A stretch of 64,000 nt of DNA, taken from Clostridia bacterium (GTDB taxonomy: Bacteria > Bacillota > Clostridia > Lachnospirales > Lachnospiraceae). Both the position numbers and the translations under genes were made by a program. Position 1 is the first letter of the stretch. The number at the start of each line of letters is the position of its first letter. The DNA is taken from contig CAJTEN010000002.1 of the NCBI GenBank assembly GCA_910575245.1, forward strand, positions 83,185 through 147,184. Direction: 5' to 3'. Below are positions 26,420 through 35,568 of this stretch, piece by piece. The notes beneath the pieces are model-generated. The model did no database searches. It had not been told where the DNA came from and saw only the letters and a program-made list of their open reading frames with translations.

Positions 26420-27820
26420 ATGAGAAAAAGAAAAGTAGCGGTGTTATTGGCGGCGATGATGATGGCCTCATCCCTTACAGCCTGTGGAGGGGCAGGAGGG
26501 AGCAGTACTTCTTCCGGGGCGGATTCGCCAGAGCAGACGGATGAAGCGGCAGCCCGGGGAGAGGAGGAGAAAGCGCAGGAAGGACAGTCAGCGGCGCAGG
26601 AGGCCGTGGAGATCGAATTCTGGTATGGGTTCGGAGGCAAACAGGCGGAGATCTTAGAGGGAGTTATCTCGGATTTCAATGCTCTTCAGGACGAAGTAGT
26701 GGTCACGGGCGTCTCCCATTCCAGCTACGGAGAGACGAATCAGATGCTGCAGGCGGCGATTGCGTCCGGGGATGTACCGGCCTGTTATCTGTCAGATCCG
26801 GTTGCATCCACAAGGTTTGCAGAAAGGGGACTGATTCAGTATCTGGATGATTATATTGCTGCGGACCCGGATTTTGATAAGGAAGATATCATCGACGTAT
26901 TCCTGGATTATTGCAGGGATGAGGAAGGACATGTCTACAGCCTTCCTGTATGGGGCAGTACGCAGGTGATCTATTACAGGAAGGATATGTTCGAGGAAGT
27001 GGGACTGGATCCGGATGAGGTTTTTGCTACCTGGCAGAATGTGGCTGAGGCTGCCCGTACTCTCCAGGAATATTATGCGGATGTACCCGGTTTCTATGGG
27101 TTTGAACCTATGTATGGGGCAGACTGCCTGAATGAAATGGCATACAGCAACGGCGCGGCTGTCTTAAGTGATGATAAGCGGACGGTTATCTTCAACAGTG
27201 ATAAGTATGTGGAAGCGCTGGAAGCAGCCCGGGTATGGATTAACGAAGAGAAAATCATGGGAATCCATTTCGGAGGAGACGGATGGGAATACTGGTACAA
27301 GACGATCGACGATGTTATGCAGGGAAGGGCCGGCGGTTATCTGGGATCCAGCGGAGATCAGGGGGATCTGGACTTCACTATCATCGCGGCACATATACAG
27401 CCGGGGTTCAATGACCATGCACCGGCGCCCTATGCGGATGCGCATGCGGCAGGTATCGTGGCGAAAGCGCCGGAAGAGCAGAAGAAGGCGGCTTTCAAAT
27501 GGCTTACTTACCTGAATAAGGTGGGCGGAATGGATTATGCCATGGCGACAGGATATGTACCGGTACGGAGGTCTGTAAGAGAGAATGAAGAATACAAGGC
27601 TTTCCTGGAAGAAAATCCACAGGCGCTGATTCCTCTGGAACAGGCGGAGATCAGCAGGAAGCAATGGCATGATGTGACGGGCGGCGGAATTTCGGATGCT
27701 TTAACGGATGCCTGTGATCTGATCGAGATCGAAAATGTACCTGCGAAGGAAGCGCTGGACGAGGCGGCTGCGATCGCACAGCAGGCTTTGGATGAGTACT
27801 GGGCAGAGCTGGAAAAGTAA
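26420..27820 (+). CDS. Sugar ABC transporter substrate-binding lipoprotein
   Basis: A 466-residue family 1 solute-binding protein: signal peptide with lipobox SLTAC (Cys22), a low-complexity Ser/Glu/Ala linker to about residue 60, then the two-lobed binding domain (EFWYGFGGKQAEILEGV, and a PVWGSTQVIYYRKDMFEE hinge region typical of family 1). Binds a carbohydrate for the permeases upstream. The substrate is unknown; the neighbouring OPA carrier and PHP hydrolase hint at phosphorylated compounds, but that is weak. Confidence 0.92.
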   Translation: MRKRKVAVLLAAMMMASSLTACGGAGGSSTSSGADSPEQTDEAAARGEEEKAQEGQSAAQEAVEIEFWYGFGGKQAEILEGVISDFNALQDEVVVTGVSHSSYGETNQMLQAAIASGDVPACYLSDPVASTRFAERGLIQYLDDYIAADPDFDKEDIIDVFLDYCRDEEGHVYSLPVWGSTQVIYYRKDMFEEVGLDPDEVFATWQNVAEAARTLQEYYADVPGFYGFEPMYGADCLNEMAYSNGAAVLSDDKRTVIFNSDKYVEALEAARVWINEEKIMGIHFGGDGWEYWYKTIDDVMQGRAGGYLGSSGDQGDLDFTIIAAHIQPGFNDHAPAPYADAHAAGIVAKAPEEQKKAAFKWLTYLNKVGGMDYAMATGYVPVRRSVRENEEYKAFLEENPQALIPLEQAEISRKQWHDVTGGGISDALTDACDLIEIENVPAKEALDEAAAIAQQALDEYWAELEK

Positions 27821-27866
27821 AGAGACTTATTGCAGGATATGCGCATTTCGGCTGTGAATGGTAATC

Positions 27867-27892
27867 GGGCTTTGTACATAAGTGCAAAGCCC
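27867..27892 (+). terminator. Hairpin after the importer operon, possible terminator
   Basis: GGGCTTTGTAC (27867-27877) pairs with GTGCAAAGCCC (27882-27892) with one G-T pair. The tail (TTAAAAG) is poor in T, so termination may be weak. It resembles the hairpin at 11450-11474 in core sequence (CTTTG/CAAAG). Confidence 0.5.
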
Positions 27893-27947
27893 TTAAAAGA
27901 GCAGAACAGGCGGCGGTTACGATGACAGGGAAGGAAATCCGGGAATC

Positions 27948-29258
27948 ATGAAGAAAGACAGGGATCGTCTGGTCAGATGGACGGCGCTTTTGGGAGCTGT
28001 ATGCTGGCTGGCTTATTTTTCTATTTATTTGGGCAGATTAAACTTTTCGGCCAGTATGGGCAGAATGCTGCAGACAGGACTCTGGGGTAGGGGGCAGCTT
28101 GGAAGTGTGGCGGCGGCTTTTTATCTGGCCTACGGGATTGGCCAGCTTCCCAGCGGCCTTCTGGGAGACAGACTTTCGCCGAGGTGGATGGTGGGAATCG
28201 GGCTTTCGGGAAGTGCGCTTGTGAACCTCCTGTTCCCTGCAGTGCAAACGGTAACGGGGATGCAGGTGATGTGGTTTGCTAACGGGCTGCTGCAGGCGAT
28301 GATCTGGCCGCCTATGGTACGGCTGGTTACAGACCTGGCCGGTGCGGCACGGTCGGTAAACATTATTCTGCTGCTCTCCTTCAGCAGTCCGGCAGGGATG
28401 CTGTGTACCTATCTGGCCAGTGCGGTATTGCTGAAGCTGGGAAGCTGGCAGTCCTGTTTCCTTCTGGCCGGAATCTGGCTGGCCGGGACAGCCGTCTGCT
28501 GGTTCCTGTCCATATCCGGGTTGGAGAGTCGGATGAGCCCGGGAGGAGGGACAGGGAAGAAGCGGGATGTGCAGCACAGAACAGAAGGGAAGAGGGCAGT
28601 TTCTTTCCTCACACCCCATGGAATTGCCGCGTCCGGGATGCTCTGGCTGACGGCGGCGGCTCTTCTCCACGGGATCCTGAAAGATGGACTGACCACCTGG
28701 ATTCCCACCTGCCTGGCAGAGGAATTTTCCATTCCGTCATCCTTCTCGGTGCTGCTGACTACAGTGCTGCTCGTGGTCAGCCTGTGCGGAGTTCCGCTTG
28801 CACAGATTATAAACAGACGGTGCCTTCGGAACGAGGCGTCAGCGGGAGCAATGTTTTATCTGCTGGCTTTTGGAAGTCTGCTGTGTATGACGGGAGAGGC
28901 AGGGAATTCCCTGTATGGTACGGTGGCGCTTTTCGCCATCGTGACCGGTATGATGACGGCGGTCAATACACTGTTGATCAGTCTCCTGCCCCTGCATTTC
29001 GGGAAGGAGGGCAGGGTGGCTACTGTGTCCGGCGTACTGAATGCCGTAACCTATCTTGGCAGCGCGGCAGCAAGCGCTGTGTTTGGCTATACTACGGAAT
29101 ATGCCGGATGGCAGGGAACACAGCTTGTATGGTGTGTCTGTGGGGCTGCCGGCGTACTTAGCTGTACGGCGGCAGCCGGAAAGTGGAAGAAGAACAGAAA
29201 AGATATTTACGGAGAAAGGCAGGGTTACCAAAATGAAAACAACACTGGAATATTATGA
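27948..29258 (+). CDS. MFS transporter, organophosphate:phosphate antiporter-like
   Basis: A 436-residue protein with 12 predicted membrane segments. The N-terminal YLGRLNFSASMG and YGIGQLPSGLLGDRLSPRWM stretches resemble GlpT/UhpT-type carriers, which exchange sugar or glycerol phosphates for phosphate. Its gene overlaps the PHP hydrolase gene by 26 nt, so the two are translated together. Likely imports a phosphorylated or otherwise esterified compound processed by the partner. Family placement is from motif reading; another MFS group is possible. Confidence 0.8.
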   Translation: MKKDRDRLVRWTALLGAVCWLAYFSIYLGRLNFSASMGRMLQTGLWGRGQLGSVAAAFYLAYGIGQLPSGLLGDRLSPRWMVGIGLSGSALVNLLFPAVQTVTGMQVMWFANGLLQAMIWPPMVRLVTDLAGAARSVNIILLLSFSSPAGMLCTYLASAVLLKLGSWQSCFLLAGIWLAGTAVCWFLSISGLESRMSPGGGTGKKRDVQHRTEGKRAVSFLTPHGIAASGMLWLTAAALLHGILKDGLTTWIPTCLAEEFSIPSSFSVLLTTVLLVVSLCGVPLAQIINRRCLRNEASAGAMFYLLAFGSLLCMTGEAGNSLYGTVALFAIVTGMMTAVNTLLISLLPLHFGKEGRVATVSGVLNAVTYLGSAAASAVFGYTTEYAGWQGTQLVWCVCGAAGVLSCTAAAGKWKKNRKDIYGERQGYQNENNTGIL

Positions 29259-30525
29259 TATTTTCCCTAAGGTTCTGTGTACGGGATCCTGGTCTACAGT
29301 GGCCATACAGGCTTTGGGAGAACACGCGGCCTTTGATGCTGCCGGATACTACCGGGTGAAACTTGTCCCCATGAATGATACATTGATCAATCTGCCATCA
29401 GGCGCTTATCAGACGGCCGATGTGGTTTATAAGAGCGGGGTGTTGTTCTTTTCCTGCCTGCTGCATGGGGAGCAGCAGTATGCCGTGCTATTACAGAGAC
29501 AGAACAAAGAGGAGTGGAGAATATGCTGCGAGCTGCGGATCTATGCGCTGCATCCCGACTTCTTTGGGCTGCGTCCCTTCCGGGGTGATATGCACTGCCA
29601 TACCTGCCGTTCCGACGGCGCGGAAGGGCCGTCTGTCGTGGCGGCCAATTACCGGAAGGCCGGGTTTGACTTTCTGGCCATTACCGATCACGGACAGTAT
29701 GAGCCATCTCTGGAGGCAATTCATGCATATGAAGCAATTCCCATGAGTTTTCGGCTGTTCCCTGGGGAAGAGGTGCATCCGCCGAAGAATAACAGCCATA
29801 CCATTCATTTCGGGGGAGATTACAGTATAAATGATATTTTCAGGAAGCATCCGAAGCAATATGAAGAGGAAGTGGACGCCATTGAACGAAAGCTGGAGGT
29901 CCCGGCACAGGTGAATGCCAGAGAGTACGCGTCGTTACTGTGGGTATACCGGCAGATCAGGAAAGCCGGTGGACTGGCGGTTATGGCCCATCCCTGCTGG
30001 ATCCAGGAGGAGGCCTATCATATTCCCAGAGCCATGTACCGGTACTTGCTTGAGACACAGCCTTTTGATGCGCTGGAACTGACCTGCGGCCAATCCCCGG
30101 AGGAGAATCAGCTTCAGGTCAGTCTGTGGCAGCAGATGCGGGAGGAAGGGCATGGGGTGCCGATCGTGGGCAGCAGCGATTCCCACGGGACGGTGAACTC
30201 CCAATGGTTTGGCTTATCCAAGATGATCGTGCTGGCGGAAGCCTGCGAGAAGGACGCTATAATCGATGCAGTACGGGCGCGGCAGGTGGTGGTGCTGGAG
30301 CAGTACCACGGGGAGAGCTTCCCCAGAGTATACGGAGAGAACCGTGTGCTGGAATTCGTCCTCTTCCTTCTGACAGAATATATGCCTCTGCATGATGAGC
30401 TGTGTTATGAGGAAGGCCGGCTGATGAAGGCATACGCCTGTGGGGATAAAGAGGCGGGCAAACTGCTTGGATGGATCGGGCGGCGTACGGAAGAGCTGTT
30501 TGAGAAGTATTGGGCGAGACAGTGA
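29233..30525 (+). CDS. PHP-domain metallohydrolase, CehA/McbA-like
   Basis: A 430-residue soluble protein. After a beta-rich N-terminal domain (1-115) the PHP metal site is complete: DMHCHTCRSDG (about 120), AITDHG (about 150), GEEVHPP, MAHPCW (about 250) and GSSDSHG (about 315). The family cleaves phosphoesters or ester/amide bonds with two or three metal ions. I start at ATG 29233; the frame is open further upstream within the MFS gene. The C-terminal 100 residues are helical. Coupled to the OPA-like carrier. Confidence 0.85.
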   Translation: MKTTLEYYDIFPKVLCTGSWSTVAIQALGEHAAFDAAGYYRVKLVPMNDTLINLPSGAYQTADVVYKSGVLFFSCLLHGEQQYAVLLQRQNKEEWRICCELRIYALHPDFFGLRPFRGDMHCHTCRSDGAEGPSVVAANYRKAGFDFLAITDHGQYEPSLEAIHAYEAIPMSFRLFPGEEVHPPKNNSHTIHFGGDYSINDIFRKHPKQYEEEVDAIERKLEVPAQVNAREYASLLWVYRQIRKAGGLAVMAHPCWIQEEAYHIPRAMYRYLLETQPFDALELTCGQSPEENQLQVSLWQQMREEGHGVPIVGSSDSHGTVNSQWFGLSKMIVLAEACEKDAIIDAVRARQVVVLEQYHGESFPRVYGENRVLEFVLFLLTEYMPLHDELCYEEGRLMKAYACGDKEAGKLLGWIGRRTEELFEKYWARQ

Positions 30526-30533
30526 GCAGGAAT

Positions 30534-30886
30534 CAGGAAGGCTTAGTGAAGTGCGCCGGGAGAAGAATATTTTTCTGCCGGAAACTTTCTGTAATCGGTA
30601 TTTCCAGTCAAATGCACGGGATTTTGTACGTGGATAAGGAGGGGCATGGGGTTTCACCCTATTATACCTGGAAGACGGAATCCGGGAATGATACCTTCGG
30701 GGAGGAGACAGACTGGCCGGATTCTGGCAGAGGCAGTTCGTCTGGCCAATATCGGGGACTATATTGCTATGCGGCTGTGCCATGCCAGGAAACCGGTGAT
30801 GAGCTCTTCTATTGCGGCCAGCATGGGCGGCCATGTGGGCTCTGGAAGAGCGAAGAAAGACTTTACGGGATTAAGCCTGAAGCGGG
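30534..30886 (+). pseudogene. FGGY-family sugar kinase remnant
   Basis: Frame one: SVIGISSQMHGILYVDKEGH then GVSPYYTWKTE, a sugar-kinase N-terminal strand with the substrate-loop Gln-Met-His. Frame two after a shift near 30730: LANIGDYIAMRLCHARKPVM then SSSIAASMGGHVG, a later FGGY segment. The rest, including the ATP-binding C-domain, is gone, and the remnant runs into the 3' end of the MATE gene on the other strand. Closest in feel to sedoheptulokinase or xylulokinase-like members. Confidence 0.75.
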
Positions 30887-32274
30887 TTCCATACACCTCT
30901 CACATAACAGATCAGGAACAGCACGAACAGCAGAAGGTTATGGGCGATCATGCATGCCCAGGCAAAGATGAGTCCCAGGCCTAAAAGCTGAGTACAGATA
31001 AAAGTGCCCACGATCCGTATCAGCCACATACCGATGATGTTATAGACAAAGGGCGCTTTGGTTCTTCCCACACCCATCATTAAGCCTTCTACTATAATGG
31101 AAAATCCATAAAAAGGTTCTGAAACAGCCACCATGCGGAGCACAGAGGCGCCGAGATGAATGACCGTGTCGTTTACTGAGAATATCCGCATCAGAACCGG
31201 CGCCGCCAGAAAGAGGCAGGTACCCGATACGATCATCAGAACCGTTTCCAGTGGAATAAACATAGCGGCCAGACTTTTCATACGTTCTTTATCATTGGCG
31301 CCATAGGCGTTGCCTGCCAATGTAGCGGCTGCTGTCTGCATACCGTAGCCGGGAATGTAGAAAGCAGATTCCACTGTATTGGCGATGGTGTGTGCGGCGG
31401 TGGAGGCCTCCCCGAGGGAATTGATCATTGCCGCGAAGGCCACATATCCAAGGGAGGTAGCGAAGCGCTGCAGCATGTTGGGAAGGGCAACCTTCATACA
31501 GGGTTTCAGAATCTGCATGTCGGGAGTAAACTTCTGTCCACGGGGAGAAACCAGCGGATGCATCCAAAGGACACAGGTAATGCATATGCCGCCTGTGGTA
31601 AAGGCGGCGGCACTGGCAGCGGCGGCTCCGAGTACTCCGAGGCCGGCGCCCCATACGGTAAAGTGAAGAGAAAACAATGATACTTCCCGTACAGGATAGA
31701 TCAGCAGGAGATTGAGGATGATGTTGACCAGGTTTACAACCAGGCCGATTTTCATAGGTGATTTCGTATCCCCGGCCGAGCGGAGCACAGTGCCGAAAAT
31801 AATGCTGGCAGTCCGGGGCAGCATGGGAAGGTACAGGATCAGGAAATATCTGGAAGCCATCTCCCTGATAGCCGGGTCCACCTGCATCCACACGGGAACC
31901 ATTCCGCTTAACGATACGGTAACGATGGTGAAGAAAATCCCCAGAATAAAGGTGGCCAAAACCGCCTGTGAGACGGCGCGCTTTGCAGCGGCCTGCCTGT
32001 CTGCACCAAGGGCTTTGGATATGTAGGAGAGAAAACCGACTCCTACGGCAGAAATCGTACTGCCGATCAGCCAGTTGACGGTTCCGGTGGAACCCACCGC
32101 AGCGGTTGCCTGTGTTCCCAGCGAACCGACCATTGCCGTGTCAATATACTGAACAGCAGTCTGCATCAGCTGTTCCAGCATAGTTGGCCATGCAAGGGCA
32201 AGGATTGTGATTAACATAGTCCGGTCTGTTTCAGCGATTGATTTATCTGATTGTGGTAAGGGTATCTGTTTCAT
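30871..32274 (-). CDS. MATE-family multidrug efflux pump
   Basis: A 467-residue protein with 12 hydrophobic segments in two pseudo-repeats (TMLEQLMQTAVQYIDTAMVG; LPNMLQRFATSLGYVAFAAM). Exports cationic compounds using Na+ or H+. I use the ATG ending at 32274, which places the first membrane segment 20 residues in; a longer frame to 32331 has no better ribosome site. Divergent from the second MATE gene at 32856 across a repeat-filled region. Confidence 0.9.
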   Translation of the reverse strand: MKQIPLPQSDKSIAETDRTMLITILALAWPTMLEQLMQTAVQYIDTAMVGSLGTQATAAVGSTGTVNWLIGSTISAVGVGFLSYISKALGADRQAAAKRAVSQAVLATFILGIFFTIVTVSLSGMVPVWMQVDPAIREMASRYFLILYLPMLPRTASIIFGTVLRSAGDTKSPMKIGLVVNLVNIILNLLLIYPVREVSLFSLHFTVWGAGLGVLGAAAASAAAFTTGGICITCVLWMHPLVSPRGQKFTPDMQILKPCMKVALPNMLQRFATSLGYVAFAAMINSLGEASTAAHTIANTVESAFYIPGYGMQTAAATLAGNAYGANDKERMKSLAAMFIPLETVLMIVSGTCLFLAAPVLMRIFSVNDTVIHLGASVLRMVAVSEPFYGFSIIVEGLMMGVGRTKAPFVYNIIGMWLIRIVGTFICTQLLGLGLIFAWACMIAHNLLLFVLFLICYVRGVWNPLQA

Positions 32275-32375
32275 AAATGGATCCGTTTCACATGTTCTGG
32301 CAGCATTTCTGGTTCTGTTACATCCTATCACGGAAAGTATTGGCAGTCAATGAATGGCTGTGGGCTGAACTGTTA

Positions 32376-32728
32376 GTTACTATTCACGGCTGATATACCG
32401 CGAGGTGTTTTTTGTGAATGGAGCGAAGCGGAAGTCACAGAAAATCCGAGTTGGGGAGCGCCAAAATGCGACTATGGAGCATTTTGTGTGCATCATGTTA
32501 CTATGAGCGGCTGGGCCGTGAATCAATGTCATTAAGTTAAGTCTATACACAGCGTCTGATATGATAGGATTCTCCTGAGGGCCATTGGAAAACGCCGGTA
32601 CTTAATGAGGTTTTTCACGAATTTAGTACCGCTGCGTTTGGAACTGAGCGGAAGCGCGTCCTTAGGAGATTCCTATCATGTCAGGCGCGTCCGGCTTAAC
32701 TTAATGACATTGGGCCGTGAATAGTAAC
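32376..32728. repeat. Older inverted-repeat unit disrupted by MITE copy 2
   Basis: GTTACTATTCACGGC (32376-32390) and its exact complement GCCGTGAATAGTAAC (32714-32728) bracket a region of about 160 bp once the 189-bp MITE and one copy of its target duplication are removed. The interior (32391-32513) holds no gene. It is probably a separate non-coding repeat into which the MITE jumped. Confidence 0.65.
32524..32712 (+). mobile_element. 189-bp palindromic MITE-like element, copy 2
   Basis: Perfect 18-bp terminal inverted repeats CAATGTCATTAAGTTAAG (32524-32541) and CTTAACTTAATGACATTG (32695-32712). Perfect 10-bp target duplication GGCCGTGAAT at 32514-32523 and 32713-32722. Same orientation as copy 1 and only a few base differences. 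Lies between divergent MATE genes, about 145 bp before the start of the rightward one. Confidence 0.95.
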
Positions 32729-32855
32729 AACTGTTACCCAGATATACTGCATCGGCAGCTAAGCACATTGAAAAAGAAGCTTTTGTATGGTATACTTTAC
32801 CTACAAAAGAAACAGGAAAGAATGCTTTCCTGTGCAATGTTTTGAGAAAGGATCA

Positions 32856-34268
32856 GTGAGAAACTTCGTGGAGAATACACAGAAAACACAGCTGTTCGAA
32901 CAGATGCCGATCCCGCAGGCGGTCATGCGGCTGGCGGTTCCTACGATCATCAGCTCTCTGGTGATGGTGATCTATAATCTGGCGGATACTTATTTCGTAG
33001 GGATATTGAACGATCCCATCCAGAATGCCGCCGTAACGCTGGCGGCTCCCGTACTTCTGGCCTTTAATGCGGTCAATAATCTTTTTGGCGTAGGGTCTTC
33101 CAGTATGATGAGCCGTGCCCTCGGCCGGAGGGATTATGATACCGTCTACAGAAGTTCCGCTTTTGGATTTTACTGTGCATTGATCAGCGGCATCTTGTTT
33201 TCGTTGTTGGTTACCGTTTTTCATAATCCTCTCTTAGTGCTGCTGGGAGCGGACAGCCACACCGTATCGGCCACTGGGGCATACATGAGATGGACGGTGA
33301 GCTGCGGGGCGGTTCCGGCGATATTGAACGTAGTCATGGCGTATATGGTGCGCGCGGAAGGATCTTCTTTCCATGCCAGCATCGGTACGATGAGCGGGTG
33401 TCTGTTAAATATTGTGCTGGACCCTATTTTCATTCTGCCCTGGGGGCTTGACATGGGTGCGGCAGGAGCGGGGCTGGCTACATTTCTCTCAAATTGTGTG
33501 GCTTGTCTGTACTTTTTCGTATTTCTGTTTAAGATGCGCGGTAAAACATATGTCTGCGTCAGGCCGTCCATGTTTCGTGCTCCTCGGGAGGTGGTATTCG
33601 GTATTTTCGGAGTGGGGATTCCGGCTTCCATTCAGAATCTCCTGAACGTGACGGGGATGACAGTGCTCAACAATTTCACGTCATCTTATGGAGCCGATGC
33701 GGTGGCGGCAATGGGGATCGTGCAGAAGATCAATATGGTTCCCATGAATGTTGCCATGGGGCTTTCTCAGGGAATCATGCCGCTTGTCAGCTACAATTAT
33801 GCCAGCGGGAATGTTCCTCGTATGAAGAAGACCATTGGCTTTGCAATGAAAATCACCGTGTCTTTTTTGGCGGCTATGACGGCGGTATTCTATTTCGGTG
33901 CGGCGCCGCTTGTCAGAATGTTTATGAATAATCAGGTGATCGTGGACTATGGTACGAAGTTTTTCCGTGGGTTATGTTTTGGGCTCGTCTTTCTTGCCGT
34001 GGATTTCATGGCGGTGGGTGTGTTCCAGGCATGCGGACTTGGCCGGAAAGCCCTTGTTTTTGCCTTACTCAGGAAAGTGGTGCTGGAGATACCGGCTCTC
34101 TATATCCTGAACGGTCTGTATCCGATGTACGGGCTTGCCTATGCGCAGCCGGTGGCGGAAGTGATTCTGGCAATTACGGCATGTATCGTTCTTATGCGGT
34201 TATTCAGGAAGCTGGAGGAAGACCGGAATACAGACAAGGGCGGAGAGGCAGGCAGGGAAGCAGATTGA
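32856..34268 (+). CDS. MATE-family multidrug efflux pump
   Basis: A 470-residue protein with 12 membrane segments (PQAVMRLAVPTIISSLVMVI, NLADTYFVG, GVGIPASIQNLLNVTGMTVL). The start is GTG 32856 with AGAAAGGA just ahead; an upstream in-frame ATG at 32787 would add an odd Cys/Arg-rich leader. Only weakly similar by eye to the divergent MATE protein, so not a recent duplicate. Confidence 0.9.
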   Translation: MRNFVENTQKTQLFEQMPIPQAVMRLAVPTIISSLVMVIYNLADTYFVGILNDPIQNAAVTLAAPVLLAFNAVNNLFGVGSSSMMSRALGRRDYDTVYRSSAFGFYCALISGILFSLLVTVFHNPLLVLLGADSHTVSATGAYMRWTVSCGAVPAILNVVMAYMVRAEGSSFHASIGTMSGCLLNIVLDPIFILPWGLDMGAAGAGLATFLSNCVACLYFFVFLFKMRGKTYVCVRPSMFRAPREVVFGIFGVGIPASIQNLLNVTGMTVLNNFTSSYGADAVAAMGIVQKINMVPMNVAMGLSQGIMPLVSYNYASGNVPRMKKTIGFAMKITVSFLAAMTAVFYFGAAPLVRMFMNNQVIVDYGTKFFRGLCFGLVFLAVDFMAVGVFQACGLGRKALVFALLRKVVLEIPALYILNGLYPMYGLAYAQPVAEVILAITACIVLMRLFRKLEEDRNTDKGGEAGREAD

Positions 34269-34311
34269 GATTGGATTCACGGACTGGCGCAAGGCAGGTA
34301 AGGAGGAGAAT

Positions 34312-34815
34312 ATGGAAGGGTTATATAGGAATGTCAGAAGTGAATGCAGGACAAGGAAGGATGCATGGATCTGGACAGTAGCGTTGGCGGCGCTTTGCTT
34401 CTTTGTAGTTGTGGGTGTTTCGGCAGTATGGTTTCTGGGATATCATGGACGGTTCACAAGGTTTGTGAGCAGGCTTTCCGACAGTACCACTTATGCCTAC
34501 AACAATGACGGACTGACAGCAGTGGTGGACGGAGAGACTTTTCAGGTATCAGATGAAAATATGTATGGGATATTCGGCTATCTTTCCTTAAGCAAATCCG
34601 GAAGGGAGAGCAGTAAGGTACCGGAGGGAGAGCCTGTAATTCTTGATTATGGCAATGGATCATTATTAAAACTCTGGGATCTGTCAGCGGACGGGAGACA
34701 TCACTATCTGTATGTACAGTATACAGATACAGAGGGGGATATTTATTCGTATATCAGTTATAATACTACGTTGGAGACGGTGGTTACCCGTTATCTGTTT
34801 GATGGAAATGAATGA
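34312..34815 (+). CDS. Membrane-anchored protein of unknown function
   Basis: A 167-residue protein with a basic N-terminus (RSECRTRKDAW), one membrane segment near residues 22-45 and a soluble outside domain of about 120 residues rich in Tyr, Gly and Asp. No family recognised. It begins 43 nt after the MATE gene behind AAGGAGGAG, so it may share that transcript. An envelope accessory role is a guess. Confidence 0.7.
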   Translation: MEGLYRNVRSECRTRKDAWIWTVALAALCFFVVVGVSAVWFLGYHGRFTRFVSRLSDSTTYAYNNDGLTAVVDGETFQVSDENMYGIFGYLSLSKSGRESSKVPEGEPVILDYGNGSLLKLWDLSADGRHHYLYVQYTDTEGDIYSYISYNTTLETVVTRYLFDGNE

Positions 34816-34902
34816 TTCATGGAAAGATTCATGGTGACTATTCATGACATTTTCGGATGGTTTCGTGACACATCTGTACGCAGATGAAAATTTCTGTGCT
34901 AA

Positions 34903-34948
34903 TATAATGGAGTTATAGTAAACGGAATTTCTAATATCGTTAACTATA
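34903..34948 (+). promoter_or_regulatory. TATAAT box followed by a 35-bp palindrome
   Basis: TATAAT (34903-34908) is followed 5 nt later by a palindrome at 34914-34948 with arms TATAGTAAACG and CGTTAACTATA (one mismatch) around 13 nt. The palindrome would start at about +1 of the transcript for the gene at 34981. A nearly identical 35-mer occurs at 41756-41790. Confidence 0.65.
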
Positions 34949-34980
34949 TTATAAATCCTGTTACAAAGGGGGAAGGTTGT

Positions 34981-35469
34981 ATGTATATTAATGACCTCGG
35001 TTACGGCAGAACAGACTCCGTTGGCAGCAGAACCCGTGCGGCAAGGACAGCAGAGGTGATCGGCAGAAGGAACAGCGACAGTTACCAGACCGTAATGAAG
35101 AAAGCAGTGGATAATCAGAAGACCGTCACGGCTCCTACGTTTGCATCGGCAGGCGATGTGATTATTAAAGAAGCCTTTGAGAAGATGAAGACCGATCCGG
35201 AATGGGAAGAGTCAGTCATGAACAAAGTGAAAGAATATTATGACGGGAACTATACGGTCGGCGGTGCGCAGACAAGTTACCTGAACTGGGCGGGACAGAA
35301 CAGTCTGCAGAATTATATGCTGCAGAGCCTGATTGGCGGGCAGAGCGGTCTGGGCATGGGCCTGACAGGATATTCGCCCTACGGCTATGGAAGTCTGGCG
35401 GCATCCGCTTACGGGACTATGATGAACAGTGTATTGAACAGCAGCCTGTTTGGCAGCTGGCAGCTGTAG
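34981..35469 (+). CDS. Unknown protein with Gly/Tyr-rich C-terminus
   Basis: A 162-residue protein without signal peptide. The first 90 residues are charged and helical (KKAVDNQKTVTAP, IIKEAFEKMKTDPEWEESVM); the last 60 are rich in Gly, Ser, Tyr and Leu (GGQSGLGMGL, GYSPYGYGSLAASAYG) and could be a flexible or self-associating tail. AAAGGGGGAAGG precedes the ATG. Family not recognised. The strong -10 and palindrome upstream suggest tight regulation. Confidence 0.75.
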   Translation: MYINDLGYGRTDSVGSRTRAARTAEVIGRRNSDSYQTVMKKAVDNQKTVTAPTFASAGDVIIKEAFEKMKTDPEWEESVMNKVKEYYDGNYTVGGAQTSYLNWAGQNSLQNYMLQSLIGGQSGLGMGLTGYSPYGYGSLAASAYGTMMNSVLNSSLFGSWQL

Positions 35470-35482
35470 GGTTTGGCTGGTC

Positions 35483-35511
35483 TTTACACTTTGCAGGCGG
35501 TTTGTTATAAT
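35483..35511 (+). promoter_or_regulatory. Sigma-A promoter of the small gene at 35569
   Basis: TTTACA (35483-35488), 17-nt spacer, TATAAT (35506-35511); near consensus. Confidence 0.75.
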
Positions 35512-35568
35512 ACAGATATTGATGACAGGGTATTATAACAAATGGCAGTCCGGAAGGTGGGTGAGTTT

